DNA of 64,000 bases from Lepraria neglecta (lineage: Eukaryota > Ascomycota > Lecanoromycetes > Lecanorales > Stereocaulaceae). This document shows, piece after piece, positions 46,831-56,597 of the stretch (its first letter is position 1; every line of letters starts with the position of its first letter). The stretch covers positions 186,001 through 250,000 of the forward strand of contig CM065650.1 of NCBI GenBank assembly GCA_033220425.1, in the 5' to 3' direction. Under the pieces are notes generated by a model that had not been told where the DNA came from, did not search any database, and saw nothing but the letters and a program-made list of their open reading frames with translations. A program made the position numbers and the translations under genes.

Positions 46831-47998
46831 GTTATAAATGAACTTGATAACTTTGCTTCGGTGACGGAAAATCAATGTAAACTACCAGATGTATCGTCTA
46901 TCTCAGCAAGATTAAGAGAGAGCTGCCGAGCTATATTTGGCACGAAGACCGCTGGCCAAAGATGGCCCTATATTTGTTCATTTCATAGCCCAACTCTATG
47001 GCCATTATACCGCCGTTCAAATCATTATTACTCCTTTCCTACTCCCTTAATTCCTAGACTACCTGGGGTTTTAGCCTCGATATAAATATTAAGTGTGCCA
47101 TGAAGAGGCTTTAACAGAGTCTACAGATTAAATCATTGCGCAGGTCGTTTAAAGTATAGTTAGCGCCTACTTTCGACTTGAATGGGATCTTTTAACCAAG
47201 GATTGGTACTTGTTATTAACCTAACTTAGCTGTTATAACAGCTGATGAAAATATAGTGAGGCTAAAACTTTCGACACTTTACTTCACCCAGGGGAAGTAA
47301 CTTGCCCCACAATCGCAGAAAAACTATTTAAGCGTTACGCTCCCTCTGTAGCTATCTCGGAGCATTCAAAAGGGACAAAGCGTACGACTCCTGTGAGCGA
47401 TGAGGATAATAGGCAGGAAGGGTTAGGACAGGGAACTACACCTAGTAGCAGCCAGACTGGGAGTTCGCGCAAGAAGTTTCGAATAGCCACCAATCGCATT
47501 TAATATGGCTCTATACATCCAGGTAATTCCCAGGTCGGAGCAATATACCCTGGCACCGTGACCGAAACCTCCATTATCTCGTTTGTATCTAAGCCAGATG
47601 ACGATCGAGTTTCAGATATTGTTATACGCATTGGTCGTGGATTGGAAGCTGTGTCTAAAGCTGAGTCTACAGCTCCTCCAAGAAGGTTAGAGCTGAATGG
47701 CCAAATGCTCACGTACGAACGCTACGCCGCGAATATTTTGTTAATTGCAGAAACGTGGGGCAAAGATAATCGGAACTCAGTCTGGTGGGCGAGATTTCTT
47801 ACTGGTTCTATCTTATTTGCTGGCCTCTACCTTCCTACCCGTCCTGCAGAGATGGAAGTAGATATCCCTAAGCAATCGCGCAGTGAGATTGTATGCTGGA
47901 GGAACGTCGCAGAATTTTCGAATACCCTTATTAAGAATCTCTATCCTTGTTGGAAGGATAAAGTATTTCTCGTACTCTATACTCTCGCTAGTAAGTAA
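46831..47998 (+). pseudogene. Unrecognised gene, two or more exons, one clear stop
   Basis: A first open piece (about 46840-47080) reads ELDNFASVTENQCKLPDVSS. The main exon begins after a likely acceptor at 47256 (branch GCTGATG, ATATAG) and runs in one frame to TAA/TAAG at 47998, 247 codons. It contains CPTIAEKLFKRYAPS, a Ser/Gln/Gly-rich low-complexity part, then a globular end with RRLELNGQMLTYERYAANIL, VWWARFLTGSILFAGLYLP and VCWRNVAEFSNTLIKNLYP. One TAA (after ATNRI) interrupts it at a Gln-like site. Trp codons are intact. The joining of the two pieces is uncertain. No family recognised. Confidence 0.45.
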
Positions 47999-48348
47999 GC
48001 TATAGTTGGATATTCCGTTATCAAGTTAGTCCCACTGAATTTTCGTAGCGAAAAATGAATCATTAAGAACGATATCGGATCTTAGACAGGATCGGCTGCT
48101 GCGGATTGCCGGCTAGGTAGTAACACAAATCGAGATAGAACAACCTAATATTTCGGGAGAGTAGTTCCTATATCCGGCTTCGATAGTCGGCCCGTTACTA
48201 AGTTAGAGGTATATCAAGTGTATTTAATTAGGCCAGGGGTAAGAATTAACATCTGACTAGTTACGAAATAATATGCGAGGTACTCAAACTCCCTTGTTTA
48301 GAAGCCGCCAGCGAAGACTTAGAAGGAGGGTTACTCAGGACAAGAAAC

Positions 48349-49456
48349 GCTTAAGCTTCTCAACTTTTTAACAGGCGCTTCCGGACGATAGAATAATAAC
48401 CGTCTCACACTCCTAGCAAGGCTACCATTGGAGCTGATGACAGCCTGCGCAGGCCTATGGATGAGGAGTCTGCAGCTCGGCTACTCTATTAACTCCAGTC
48501 GCAACGAGATCTCACCTAAAGCCATCTGACACTAATAAACCCTGTACATCAATCTAGCGCCTCTGCTGGCTTCCTAAGTACCTTAGAAGATAAGCAGGGC
48601 CCACCGAGCTTAAATGGATCACAAATTATTGGTGAAGATTCTATGGGAGACGACGGGATTCGCCTCGGAGCCGGAGGGCTAATTCAACGAATGGCATATA
48701 ATGGGGTTGTTAATAATTGTTCTAATATGAGTCCAGAAGCTTCCCTAACTAAATCAAAGAATTACTGCGCCGACCTACAAAACCTCACTTAGATCGGCGA
48801 CCAAGCTCCAGTAGATTCGCGATACCTAAATATAAAATATTGCCAAGCGCAGGTGGTGCAAAACGATCCTTGTGTTGAGACGACTGCTCCAAAGACATTA
48901 GAGGTTTTGTTGAATGAGAAGTCATAAGATGTGCCATTATATCCCGAGTAATCCATATTCTTAAGCGATTAAGCTGAGAGAATTCTTCAGAACGGTATTG
49001 ACCCTAATATGGGCGACTTGGAAGGATGGAATATCGACGACGATATGGATGTGTATGAATCATGGAACATCGACCGCGACATGGATGTGTATGAATCATG
49101 GAACATCGACCGCGACATGGATGTGTTTGAATCATGGAACATCGACCGCGATATGGATGTGTTTGACCTAGGGAACATCGACCCCGATATGGATGTGTTT
49201 GCCCCAGGGAACATCGACCCCGATATGGATGTGTTTGACCTAGGGAACATTGACCCCTATGTGGATGTGTTTGACCCAGGGAACATCGACCCCGATATAG
49301 AAGGTATCTGAAGGAATGAATATCAAACCCAATATTGACTCCGATATCGACCCCGATATGGCAGGATAGAACATCGATCTTGAAATGGATCTGTTTACGA
49401 ACAACCAAAAGCAAGATGAGGAACTGCTCCTAATATCGCCTGCCTACGCAACCTAA
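48349..49456 (+). pseudogene. Unrecognised gene with C-terminal 12-residue repeats
   Basis: One plus-strand frame from about 48349 to 49311 reads a Gln/Ser-rich protein (PSKATIGADDSLRRPMDE, GEDSMGDDGIRLGAGGLIQR, LSDQAERILQNGIDPN) and then eight repeats of the MDVYESWNIDRD type. A one-base slip near 49311 moves to a frame ending at TAA 49454 with IDLEMDLFTNN and a short acidic tail. Stops (about nine TAA/TAG) all fall at Gln-like sites. The disordered, Gln-rich body resembles the non-DNA-binding part of a fungal transcription factor, but no DNA-binding domain is seen, so that is only a guess. Confidence 0.45.
49012..49308 (+). repeat. 36-bp tandem repeat, eight units
   Basis: In-frame 36-bp units read MDVYESWNIDRD in the first part and MDVFDLGNIDPD in the later part, so the array has two sub-types, each expanded separately. 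The first units are nearly identical in DNA, suggesting recent expansion. Confidence 0.9.
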
Positions 49457-49690
49457 ACATTAAGATAAATGAAATCTAGCCCCGGGTTGACAATAACAGA
49501 TCGAGTGATATAAGTGATCGACCCAGGAGTTAATTTCTTGGATATCGTTGGGTCTGAAGGGTTAGAAACCTCTGGTGTTCTATTCAGAATTCGAATGGGA
49601 ATGATACGTGTGAACGAGGAGGAGCTGTAAATTCTGCTGGATTCAGGACCCTGGACTCGATATAGCACGTATCTAGGTTTAGGAGACTGC
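49453..49690 (-). CDS. Exon-like fragment of an unknown gene
   Basis: An open minus-strand frame of about 80 codons reads EQSPKPRYVLYRVQGPESS, ILNRTPEVSNPSDPT and ends LDFIYLNV at 49453. The composition is natural and CA/TG normal. It starts without ATG, so it is at best a terminal exon. No domain is recognised. Confidence 0.3.
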
Positions 49691-50760
49691 TCAAAGGTCA
49701 GCTAGAACCTGATGCCGAAGATAATAAAACGGACGTTTTTGACGAATGCCAGGTGTTAGAACAGATGCTTCAAATTTTGAACCAGCTGCGAGTCTACACA
49801 CTTCTTCTTGCTATCCGAAGGCTTCCTAAAGTCCGTTGAGTCCTTGGACAACTACTTTGCTAGAGTCTCCAAATTTTTCTTATCGTCTTCGTTGCCTAGC
49901 GGCTCTTGATCAAGGTGATTATGAGTTCCTTTGCTCGCCATTGGGAAAGCGATTGCGGGGCGCCTTGATAATCGTACCGAAGCTTTATCACCGTATCAGC
50001 CTTGTAGTATATAGCACTTGTACATGCCGCGATAATCCTTACCGCTCCGATCTTACTGTAAGAGTGTGATAATCTAGATCTTTTTAAGACGTCATTAACG
50101 GAGGGGTAACTGATGTAGTTAGAAATTGCCGTATGGCGACACGAAAACTCGGCGACCGTAGTCTTGGCGCCCGGAATTGGTCGATTATTTTTAGTCCTTA
50201 TGTCAGATATAATAGTATAGTATAATATACTAATGTTGCCGGTGGTCTTATAGACGTAATATCTGTGAAATTGCCTGTTCCGACGATATATCAGCGCCTA
50301 TGAGGAGCTATGATCGTGTGACATCTGTCATGTACTGTAGTGTAAGCACACTCTTTAGTGGGGCGTAACGAGTCGGAGCCTGTGAAGCGAAGCTTATCCA
50401 GCGACCTGGGTTTTTGAATGGCCGGCAAGCTGAGTCGTCCGTCAACGACAACCGTGTATCCCTACTAGGAAGCCTACCGCGTATGCTCTTATCGAACTAA
50501 CGCAATAGTATGGCCTTGCTTGACCTCGAAGCTCACTCTTACCGGTGGGACCCTGCTACCCCTGCTTGATGAGTAGCCCGTCTCTAATAGTAAAGTGGCA
50601 ACAGTAAGGAGTAGATGATGTATACCTGGAGTAAATACTAATCACCTCTTATATTGTCACTTTCAACTTCTAATACGAGCGCTCAGAGTACTATCTGGTC
50701 TTGGATCTCCCTTATACCGAGTAGTCACCGCTTTCTAATTAAGAGGTATTTGCTAGGTTT
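49690..50760. other. Intergenic, scraps only
   Basis: The plus strand near 49820-49910 reads VESLDNYFARVSKFFLSSSL before a stop, possibly a broken gene. Beyond 50080 no frame is coherent. CA/TG content is near normal. Confidence 0.3.
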
Positions 50761-50882
50761 GGTTCTCTTCCTTTCTTTTTTTATATATTAAAGAAAGCAG
50801 GAATCCTGACTGAACCTCTATATTACAATAAATTCATTTCTAGGATCTACTCTTAACCATCACGACAGCTTTTACTAGCACA
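50760..50882 (+). promoter_or_regulatory. Promoter of the FKBP gene
   Basis: A pyrimidine-rich tract (50762-50780) and a TATA-like TTATATATT (about 50780-50790) lie about 100 bp ahead of the ATG. The start context AGCACAATGG is favourable. This layout is usual for short fungal promoters; no experimental support. Confidence 0.45.
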
Positions 50883-51734
50883 ATGGGTGTTACTCGAAAA
50901 CTCATTAAGAAGGGTAATGGTACCGAGAAGCCCAAGAAGGGAGATGAGGTTATAATTGAGTATACGGGCAACTTCCACGATGCAAGCGTAGGCCTAGAGA
51001 AGGATTTCAGAGGTAAGCAGTACGTATACAATATAATTCACTGGCCGCACACCGTCAAGAGAGAACTTTGGCTGACTAATACCTTTATATATCTAGATTC
51101 GATTCGTCCATAGGTCGTGGGGACTTTAAGACACAGATTGGCGTTGGTAAACTTATTCGAGGTACCTCGGACCTCTATATACTAGACAGGATAGCTATTG
51201 GTTAATATAAGCTAGGCTGGGATGAAGGCGTCACGGAGATGACTCTGGGGGAAATGAGTATCTTGACTATCTCTGGGTATGCAAGCAGAATCTCTACCAC
51301 CTTTCTTCCACTCTTGACTCCGCTGATACCTCCTAAATAATAGTGACTATGCCTACGGCGACCGGTAAGCCTCTAAAACCCCACATGTATACTTCTACAA
51401 CGCAAGGGATCGACGAGCTTTCACGCTCCGCAAGCTATCCTAATATTTGCACCCTATTGACTGACGAGTGTTTCTCTGGTATAATAGAGGTTTCCCAGGT
51501 GTTATTCCGCCGAATGCTACCTTAATCTTGTAAGTTGTCTTTTTCTATACCGATGTAACTTTGAAGCTCTGCGTTACTCTCCTTCTATATTATCGCCCTA
51601 CTAGATTATAGAATATGTTATGTATCTAGCAAGAGAGTGTCGGCATTAATACCATGTTTCTAGTCGATCAATTGTAATAATCTAGTGAAGTCGAGCTTAA
51701 AGCTATTAACGGAAAAACGGTCCAAGATAGCTAG
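50883..51734 (+). CDS. FKBP12-type peptidyl-prolyl isomerase, intact, six exons
   Basis: Exons: 50883-51019, 51097-51161, 51216-51276, 51344-51364, 51488-51529, 51686-51734. All five introns (77, 54, 67, 123, 156 nt) have GT donors, CTNAY-like branch sites in most cases and AG acceptors, and the splices keep frame. The 124-residue product starts MGVTRKLIKKGNG and keeps the FKBP pocket residues: Tyr in EYTG, Phe-Asp in KQFDSS, Phe in GDFKTQ, Ile and Trp in KLIRGWDEG, Tyr in DYAYGDRG, Phe in LIFEVEL. The family is cytosolic, isomerises Xaa-Pro bonds and binds FK506/rapamycin. Exon 4 is only 21 nt. It is the one clearly whole gene in the window and lies amid RIPed sequence. It may be a paralogue of the core gene, and expression is not shown. 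Confidence 0.88.
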
Positions 51735-52951
51735 GGAGAAGGATCTTAGAATAGAAAAGTAGCTCTACAGTGGTACTGAAAGCCAGTCATTTTGCGCGAA
51801 CAGGTAGCTAATCCAAAGTTCGATGCCTAGTAGCCGCCGAGTCCTCCTCTACAGCCGATAATGCTTTAGTATCAGTACCAAAGCGATGATCGCTAGAGGT
51901 AGAGGAGCGGGTAGAGGCTGGTAACGGTGTGAACTGTATTGTTATGTAAATGTTGTAGGGATCACGATAGTGTATACTGCCTATTATCTCAAATCCTGCA
52001 CCTTTGATAAACTACGGCGGTTAAATCATCCCGTGTTGTTCTTAGTGGGCTTGACCGAGCCTTGGGCGAGAAACTGTATAAGGCGCCGGCGGTCTTGTCT
52101 AAAAGAAATGTCAGTATTACCGCTCGTAATACGCGATGATTTGAAGTCGTGGAGGTAATTGGCGATCTGTATATCTACTCGCATGAGAAAAGGCAGCGAA
52201 GCTAGCCCCCCCGAATGATGTTATGCTGCCCGATTATGCCTATCCGATAATGACTGGCGGAAGTTACTGGAGCTTATCGGCGTCCTCCCGTCCTTCGGGC
52301 GCGTGTAAGTCATTATGTTTTGCCGAAATCTGTCTAGTAGTAGGCCGGTAATTCACATCGATAAGGGCAAGGGTAGTATGACGAAGCCAAGGAATATACC
52401 AATCAGTCCCTGTATGGTCGCACACCATTATGAGCCTTATTCGGACTTTCGATACTGATATATAACACGCACCTTCTCAATATTAATCACGCTATGGCGT
52501 GGATTGCGCAGGCTTTTCTGGATCTGCAGGTATAAATTCTTGGACTTGCTTGCGCTATGTAAGAGCCATGCCCGATAAGTGGCAATGGCGGTGTGCCCCG
52601 TCAAGTAGATAATGAAGTATCTGGAAACTCCGGTTAAGCCGTTCATGTTCTACAAAACCAAGAGGCATCGATTAGAGCATCGAGTAGACGTGGCTTAGAG
52701 GTAGTAATTCCATTTGGCTCGCAGTTGTCGTTGGAAGAGGATACTAGCAATAATGGTACGTACCTGCAATCATTCCAAAGTCTTTAGCAGGATTGATCTG
52801 GCCGGCAGAGACGAGAAGATCGTTCCGTTGTCGTATTATAATAGCTCTGTATATATCCAAGAGATATAAAAGAGGATTTTCAAATGGTCGAGTAGAGTAG
52901 ATTATCCATTCTCGTGAGTACTGTCATCCTAGTACAACGGTAATCGTTGAT
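51735..52951. other. Intergenic with one possible minus-strand exon
   Basis: An ATG at 52646 opens a minus-strand reading (MNGLTGVSRYFIIYLTGHTA...) of about 60 codons to a possible donor GTGCGT near 52470. Its CA-containing codons are intact, but it shows no known domain. A plus-strand open stretch at 51970-52158 has no support. Otherwise nothing is seen. Confidence 0.3.
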
Positions 52952-54009
52952 ATGCAAATGGTAGTAAATGAGTACCCCCGAGGATATGGCAAAGTCGCAG
53001 CGATCGAGAACTTAGATTCTGACCTGCTGGTCTACCGTAAATATGGGTGGCTCTATAATTATGTACTACTGTATCTGTAAGATGAGCTTGCCGAATTATA
53101 AGAGGAGTTGGAAGCTCTTGATAGATGGGAGTTGAGTGACGGAAATGAAACCTTGCTCTACTTACGTCGACTGGATTACGATCAGCCTAGGTCTAGACGG
53201 AAAGGAATCGTAGCTGAACTCTACGAAAAGCTTGCGAAGTATGGTAAGCCGAACGAAGATTCGATCTGGATGGACCAATGCTGATATAGTTATAGATGAC
53301 GCTTTGCTACGATGGCAAAAAGTCTAAGCACTGAAGAGACCCGCTGAACAGTCTTAACGTAACGTATACAATCTTATCAGCAAGACAGGGAGTCTAGTAC
53401 AAGACGAATCCGACTGGATCCATGAAGGACCAGATCTTGCAGCACTAGGGTATGGTGGCGATCATAGTTGGCTGAACGCTAGACTCGAGGATTTCCTGAA
53501 CCTGATCTCGAGGGCAATGACCAAGGTAAGCCTCCAAGGCATGTTTGGCATTATTTCCCTCTATACCTTACTAGATCGCATCCTATGTGGCGACATTTTC
53601 GTTCAGAATCTCAAGATCGTAACTGATTCCTTGGGGCCACAATGCCTATGCTGATAACTTGCAACAGGCTCTATGTAGTAGCCGCGAGCAAAGGCAAAAA
53701 ACCGGCGACGAAGCCATTCAACTTGTGTCGAATCGACGCTTTGATGTTCTGATCTGCGGGATGATTACCCTTATAGCAGCTGTCCTGCTTCTGGTCCCGG
53801 TCTTTATATTATTCAAACTCTAGCCTACCAACAAGTCTGAATCCGAGCGGAAGAGTAGCTACCAGATTGTGACCGTCTTTGCTTTTACTCTTTTTTTTTC
53901 TGCCTTTTATTCCGTCTTCACTCAAGCAAGCCAACAGGAAGCCTTCGCAGCTACAGCTGCCTACTCTGTAGTTTTAGTACTATTTTTCGGAGATACGTCA
54001 AGTATATAG
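52952..54009 (+). pseudogene. DUF6594 membrane protein, nonsense-broken
   Basis: Exons 52952-53243, 53296-53525 and 53668-54009 splice in frame through introns of 52 and 142 nt with GTAAGC donors and GCTGATA branch sites, giving 287 codons. DUF6594 features are clear: YPRGYGKVAAIENLDSDLLV at the start, DELAEL...EELEALDRWE, then a linker region with LVQDESDWIHEGPDLAALG. The end has two or three transmembrane segments (MITLIAAVLLLVPVFILF, VFAFTLFFSAFYSVF, AATAAYSVVLVLFFGD). The family is an uncharacterised set of fungal membrane proteins. Exactly five stops occur, each TAA/TAG at a Gln position; all five Trp codons, splice sites and frame are intact. Confidence 0.88.
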
Positions 54010-54104
54010 CCAACTGTGTTGTGCTTTATGCATCCGCTGGCGCCTTAGACCTTGTGCGTCATGAGTACAGACTTTTAAGTCGCTTATAAATATATACGTT
54101 CTCT

Positions 54105-54530
54105 GCCTTAACCATCTCCAGCTGTACTCATTTGCTTTCACCCGAAATCTCAGGATAGTACCTAAGCCACAGAGTCTCTGGACGAAAGTAGTGAGTTCAC
54201 TATAACATCTTAGAAGCTCCTTCTAATGGCCCCGTCTCCGTATCCGAGCCGCCCTTAATCCAGCTTGCTACGGTCACAAATATTTCCTCTGAATCCTCCA
54301 GGCAAAATACCGTTAATCGAGCGGTCTGCGGCCAGTTTTTTGGTAGCTAGGCCATCCTTGCACCAAAGCGGCCTCGACATCCTCTAATAGACCCTTACTT
54401 GAAAGAAGTCCTTTTAGACTATCGGGAGTTTCTAAGGACGTATCAGGAAACTCGGGATATATGCCATAACGACTATATTGGCCCGCCCAATTATTCTCTC
54501 TTATATTAAATCGAAGAAGTAGGGTAACGG
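54105..54530 (-). pseudogene. Conserved hypothetical protein, copy of the 62.3-kb relic
   Basis: Aligns with 62195-62550 over about 400 bp. On the minus strand it retains ENNWAGQY and a C-terminal part with QGWPSYQK, but the frame is broken. Which member is older cannot be told. Confidence 0.55.
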
Positions 54531-54611
54531 CGTCATTTAAAAGAAATTAAGAGCCAAGTATTATCACCGTAGCAATAACGCAGGTTACTCTGTTATATTG
54601 GTCACGAACTA

Positions 54612-54717
54612 AGAAGATCATTATCATCCCCATCATCCCTATCATCCCCATCATGCCCATCATGCCCATCATCCCCATCATCCCTATCATCCACATCATC
54701 CATATCATCACCATCCA
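54612..54717. repeat. (ATCATCCCC)n minisatellite
   Basis: About eleven 9-bp units of the ATCATCCCC/ATCATGCCC type. The minus strand reads it as a run of DDGDDGHDG in an open frame (54602-54928), but the frame has no other sign of being a gene. Confidence 0.9.
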
Positions 54718-54964
54718 TTGTGTCAAAGACCGGTTTGCTTAGATTTCCGCTATTACCATCTGTCGCACCATAGCGGTGTCGCCTCGAATAAATAAATAAA
54801 ATTTTCCTGTCACAACCTCGTGCACTTTCTGATCTCCCTTCCCCCAAGAGTATTCCCCGCCCCGTCCTGCAGAGCCCCCTGCTTCTTCTGCCTGCTTTCA
54901 TCCCGCCCCAGCCCGCCCGCTGTGGCATATATCAGGGGTGTTCGGCCAAGATCATCTCGCGAGT

Positions 54965-55115
54965 CAGCGAAATATCATCCCGCTCCAGGTCTTTCCTCTA
55001 TCCGTATCAGCACTCTACCGAATAGCTTCTCCAATAGGCCCATAAGCGATATACCTCTACCCGGACAACAGCTTACAAAGTGACTCATCGATGAAGATAA
55101 ACTGCTCAGCGGTCA
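54965..55115 (-). mobile_element. Tc1/mariner transposase fragment
   Basis: The minus strand reads MTAEQFIFIDESLCKLLSG, then AYGPIGEAIR and DRGKTWS. This is the start of the DDE domain with its first catalytic Asp (FIDES) intact, unlike the copy at 24.5 kb. Only about 50 codons remain. It lies inverted relative to the adjoining unclassified element when compared with the 24.6- and 62.7-kb joins, so a rearrangement occurred here. Confidence 0.75.
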
Positions 55116-55690
55116 TATATATACTCTTACTCAGCGAAGAAACCCCCCTGGCCCACCCTCACCGGCGCCGGAAGCCTCAGCCCTGTGCCTAGGTTGGAAG
55201 CGTCCACGGTATATATGCTTGAAGTCTCTAAAGTCTTCGCGGAACCCTCTTGCCAGACCGTCAGGGATACCCTTATGTATAGTAAGCTTATAAAGCTCTG
55301 ACGTCGTATCCTCCATTTTCTTAGATCTCTTATTCTCCAGTGCTTCCTCTCGATAATAGTCTTTGTCTCGACCAGGCCACCTAAGACCCTTCGCTCTTCG
55401 TATATTATGGCTCCCATTCCCAGTATTCCACTATCTGCTCTTCTCCCGCCCTGCACTTAAGGGGGCCGCGGGAGGTGGTGCGGAGGGTGGTGCGGAAGGA
55501 GGTGCTAGCGTTGGAGCACTTGCTGGCGCTGTCGCTGGAGGAGCTGCTACTGGCGATGTATACCGAAATGAGGAGGCTTGAAACGGTGGATATTGCTGAT
55601 ATTGGCTGACCGTATATAGGATTATATGGCTGAGGGGCATGTAGAATTTGCGGCGGTTGCGGTTACTGGGGCTGGTAGTATTACATACTC
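55116..55690 (-). mobile_element. Unclassified repeated element, third copy
   Basis: Least mutated copy of the element at 24.7-26 kb. The minus strand carries the Pro/Ala linker (TAPASAPTLAPPSAPPSAPP) and the C-terminal domain (KHWRIRDLRK, IPDGLARGFREDFRDFKHIY). It shares the left boundary ACTCTTRCTC with the other two copies and ends near 55690, whereas the others go on for at least another 700 bp. It is broken. Confidence 0.6.
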
Positions 55691-56035
55691 ATGCATTCAT
55701 GGGATAGCTCTCCGTTATGCGTTACCTAGTCCTTGCGAATTCAGGTGGCCGCTCTGTCTCGGATCCTTCCTCCTGAGCCGCCCTTAGAGGCGACGAGTCT
55801 GTCACGGTCTCGCCCTCAGCTCGAGCTCCCAAAAAGTCCAAGCACTAAAGAGACTCATCTACCAATGTTGACTTTCATTCACTTCGAGGTCACTAGTCAG
55901 GAGGGGAAAATATTAAACCGAGTACATAAGCCGGTACCGAGAAGGGAGCAATGCCCTTGCAAGATTAGTTCTATGTCGAATCAGACCGAAGCATTTATAT
56001 CAGACTCCTAACAATCTAAATACAAAGAATTGAAT
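55690..56035. other. Intergenic with an unsupported open frame
   Basis: A plus-strand frame (55733-56011) is open for 92 codons and reads natural-looking Pro/Ser-rich sequence (PPEPPLEATSLSRSRPQL), but has no start ATG at its head and no known domain. Confidence 0.3.
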
Positions 56036-56039
56036 TCAT

Positions 56040-56455
56040 ATTCATACTATGAACACTAAGTATAATCCCGCAGCTCACAATCCTAAATCTTCTCTTGCTT
56101 ATCAAGTACAGCCTTCATTTAAGAATATAACTCTTTGTTCTCTCCCAGCCAACGCTTGCCATTTAGTTGCGTAGCTCTTGTGCAATTAGGAGTGAAGCAG
56201 GCAATAGTCTTGTCCGTCTTCTTCGACGATCAATCCTTTCTTGAGATCCGCCAGTTCTCCTATATCTGTATAGTGCCACCTCTCATATTTAGAAACGATC
56301 CTGCGTTTGACCTTGCCCTTCTTATTCAGACTATTATAATATATGCAGATCCAGAAAAGCACCCAGAAGAACGATTCTAGATCGTGCCTAAAGCTGTGAG
56401 GCTCGCCATGCAGAGCACCAATCGCTATGAAGATCTTTGTGCCTGCTATACTTGA
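56040..56455 (-). pseudogene. Second FunK1 kinase tail
   Basis: The minus strand reads AGTKIFIAIGALHGEPHSF then RHDLESFFWVLFWICIYYN, the C-terminal lobe motifs of FunK1, with Trp codons intact. After a frame change come NGKRWLGENKELYS and a degraded end near 56044. The 40 codons before AGTK are unrelated to FunK1. It lies directly downstream of the larger FunK1 gene, so the tail is tandemly repeated. Confidence 0.7.
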
Positions 56456-56597
56456 TAATTGAGGTGGTCTACTGGACAAAGTTGCTTCAAGATTCAAATC
56501 TGCCAGGTATTTAAGACGGCTTGCGTCATTGGACCGAAGTAGTGGTATCAGACTCTCAAGACACAAGTTCAAAGAATTGAATGCGCATTATAGATAA

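Noticed and set aside
49004-49414. Minus-strand frames with repeated GRCSLGQTHPY units
   Set aside because: Antisense shadow of the 36-bp coding repeat on the plus strand.
54602-54928. 108-codon Asp-rich minus-strand frame
   Set aside because: Driven by the 9-bp minisatellite; no other sign of a gene.
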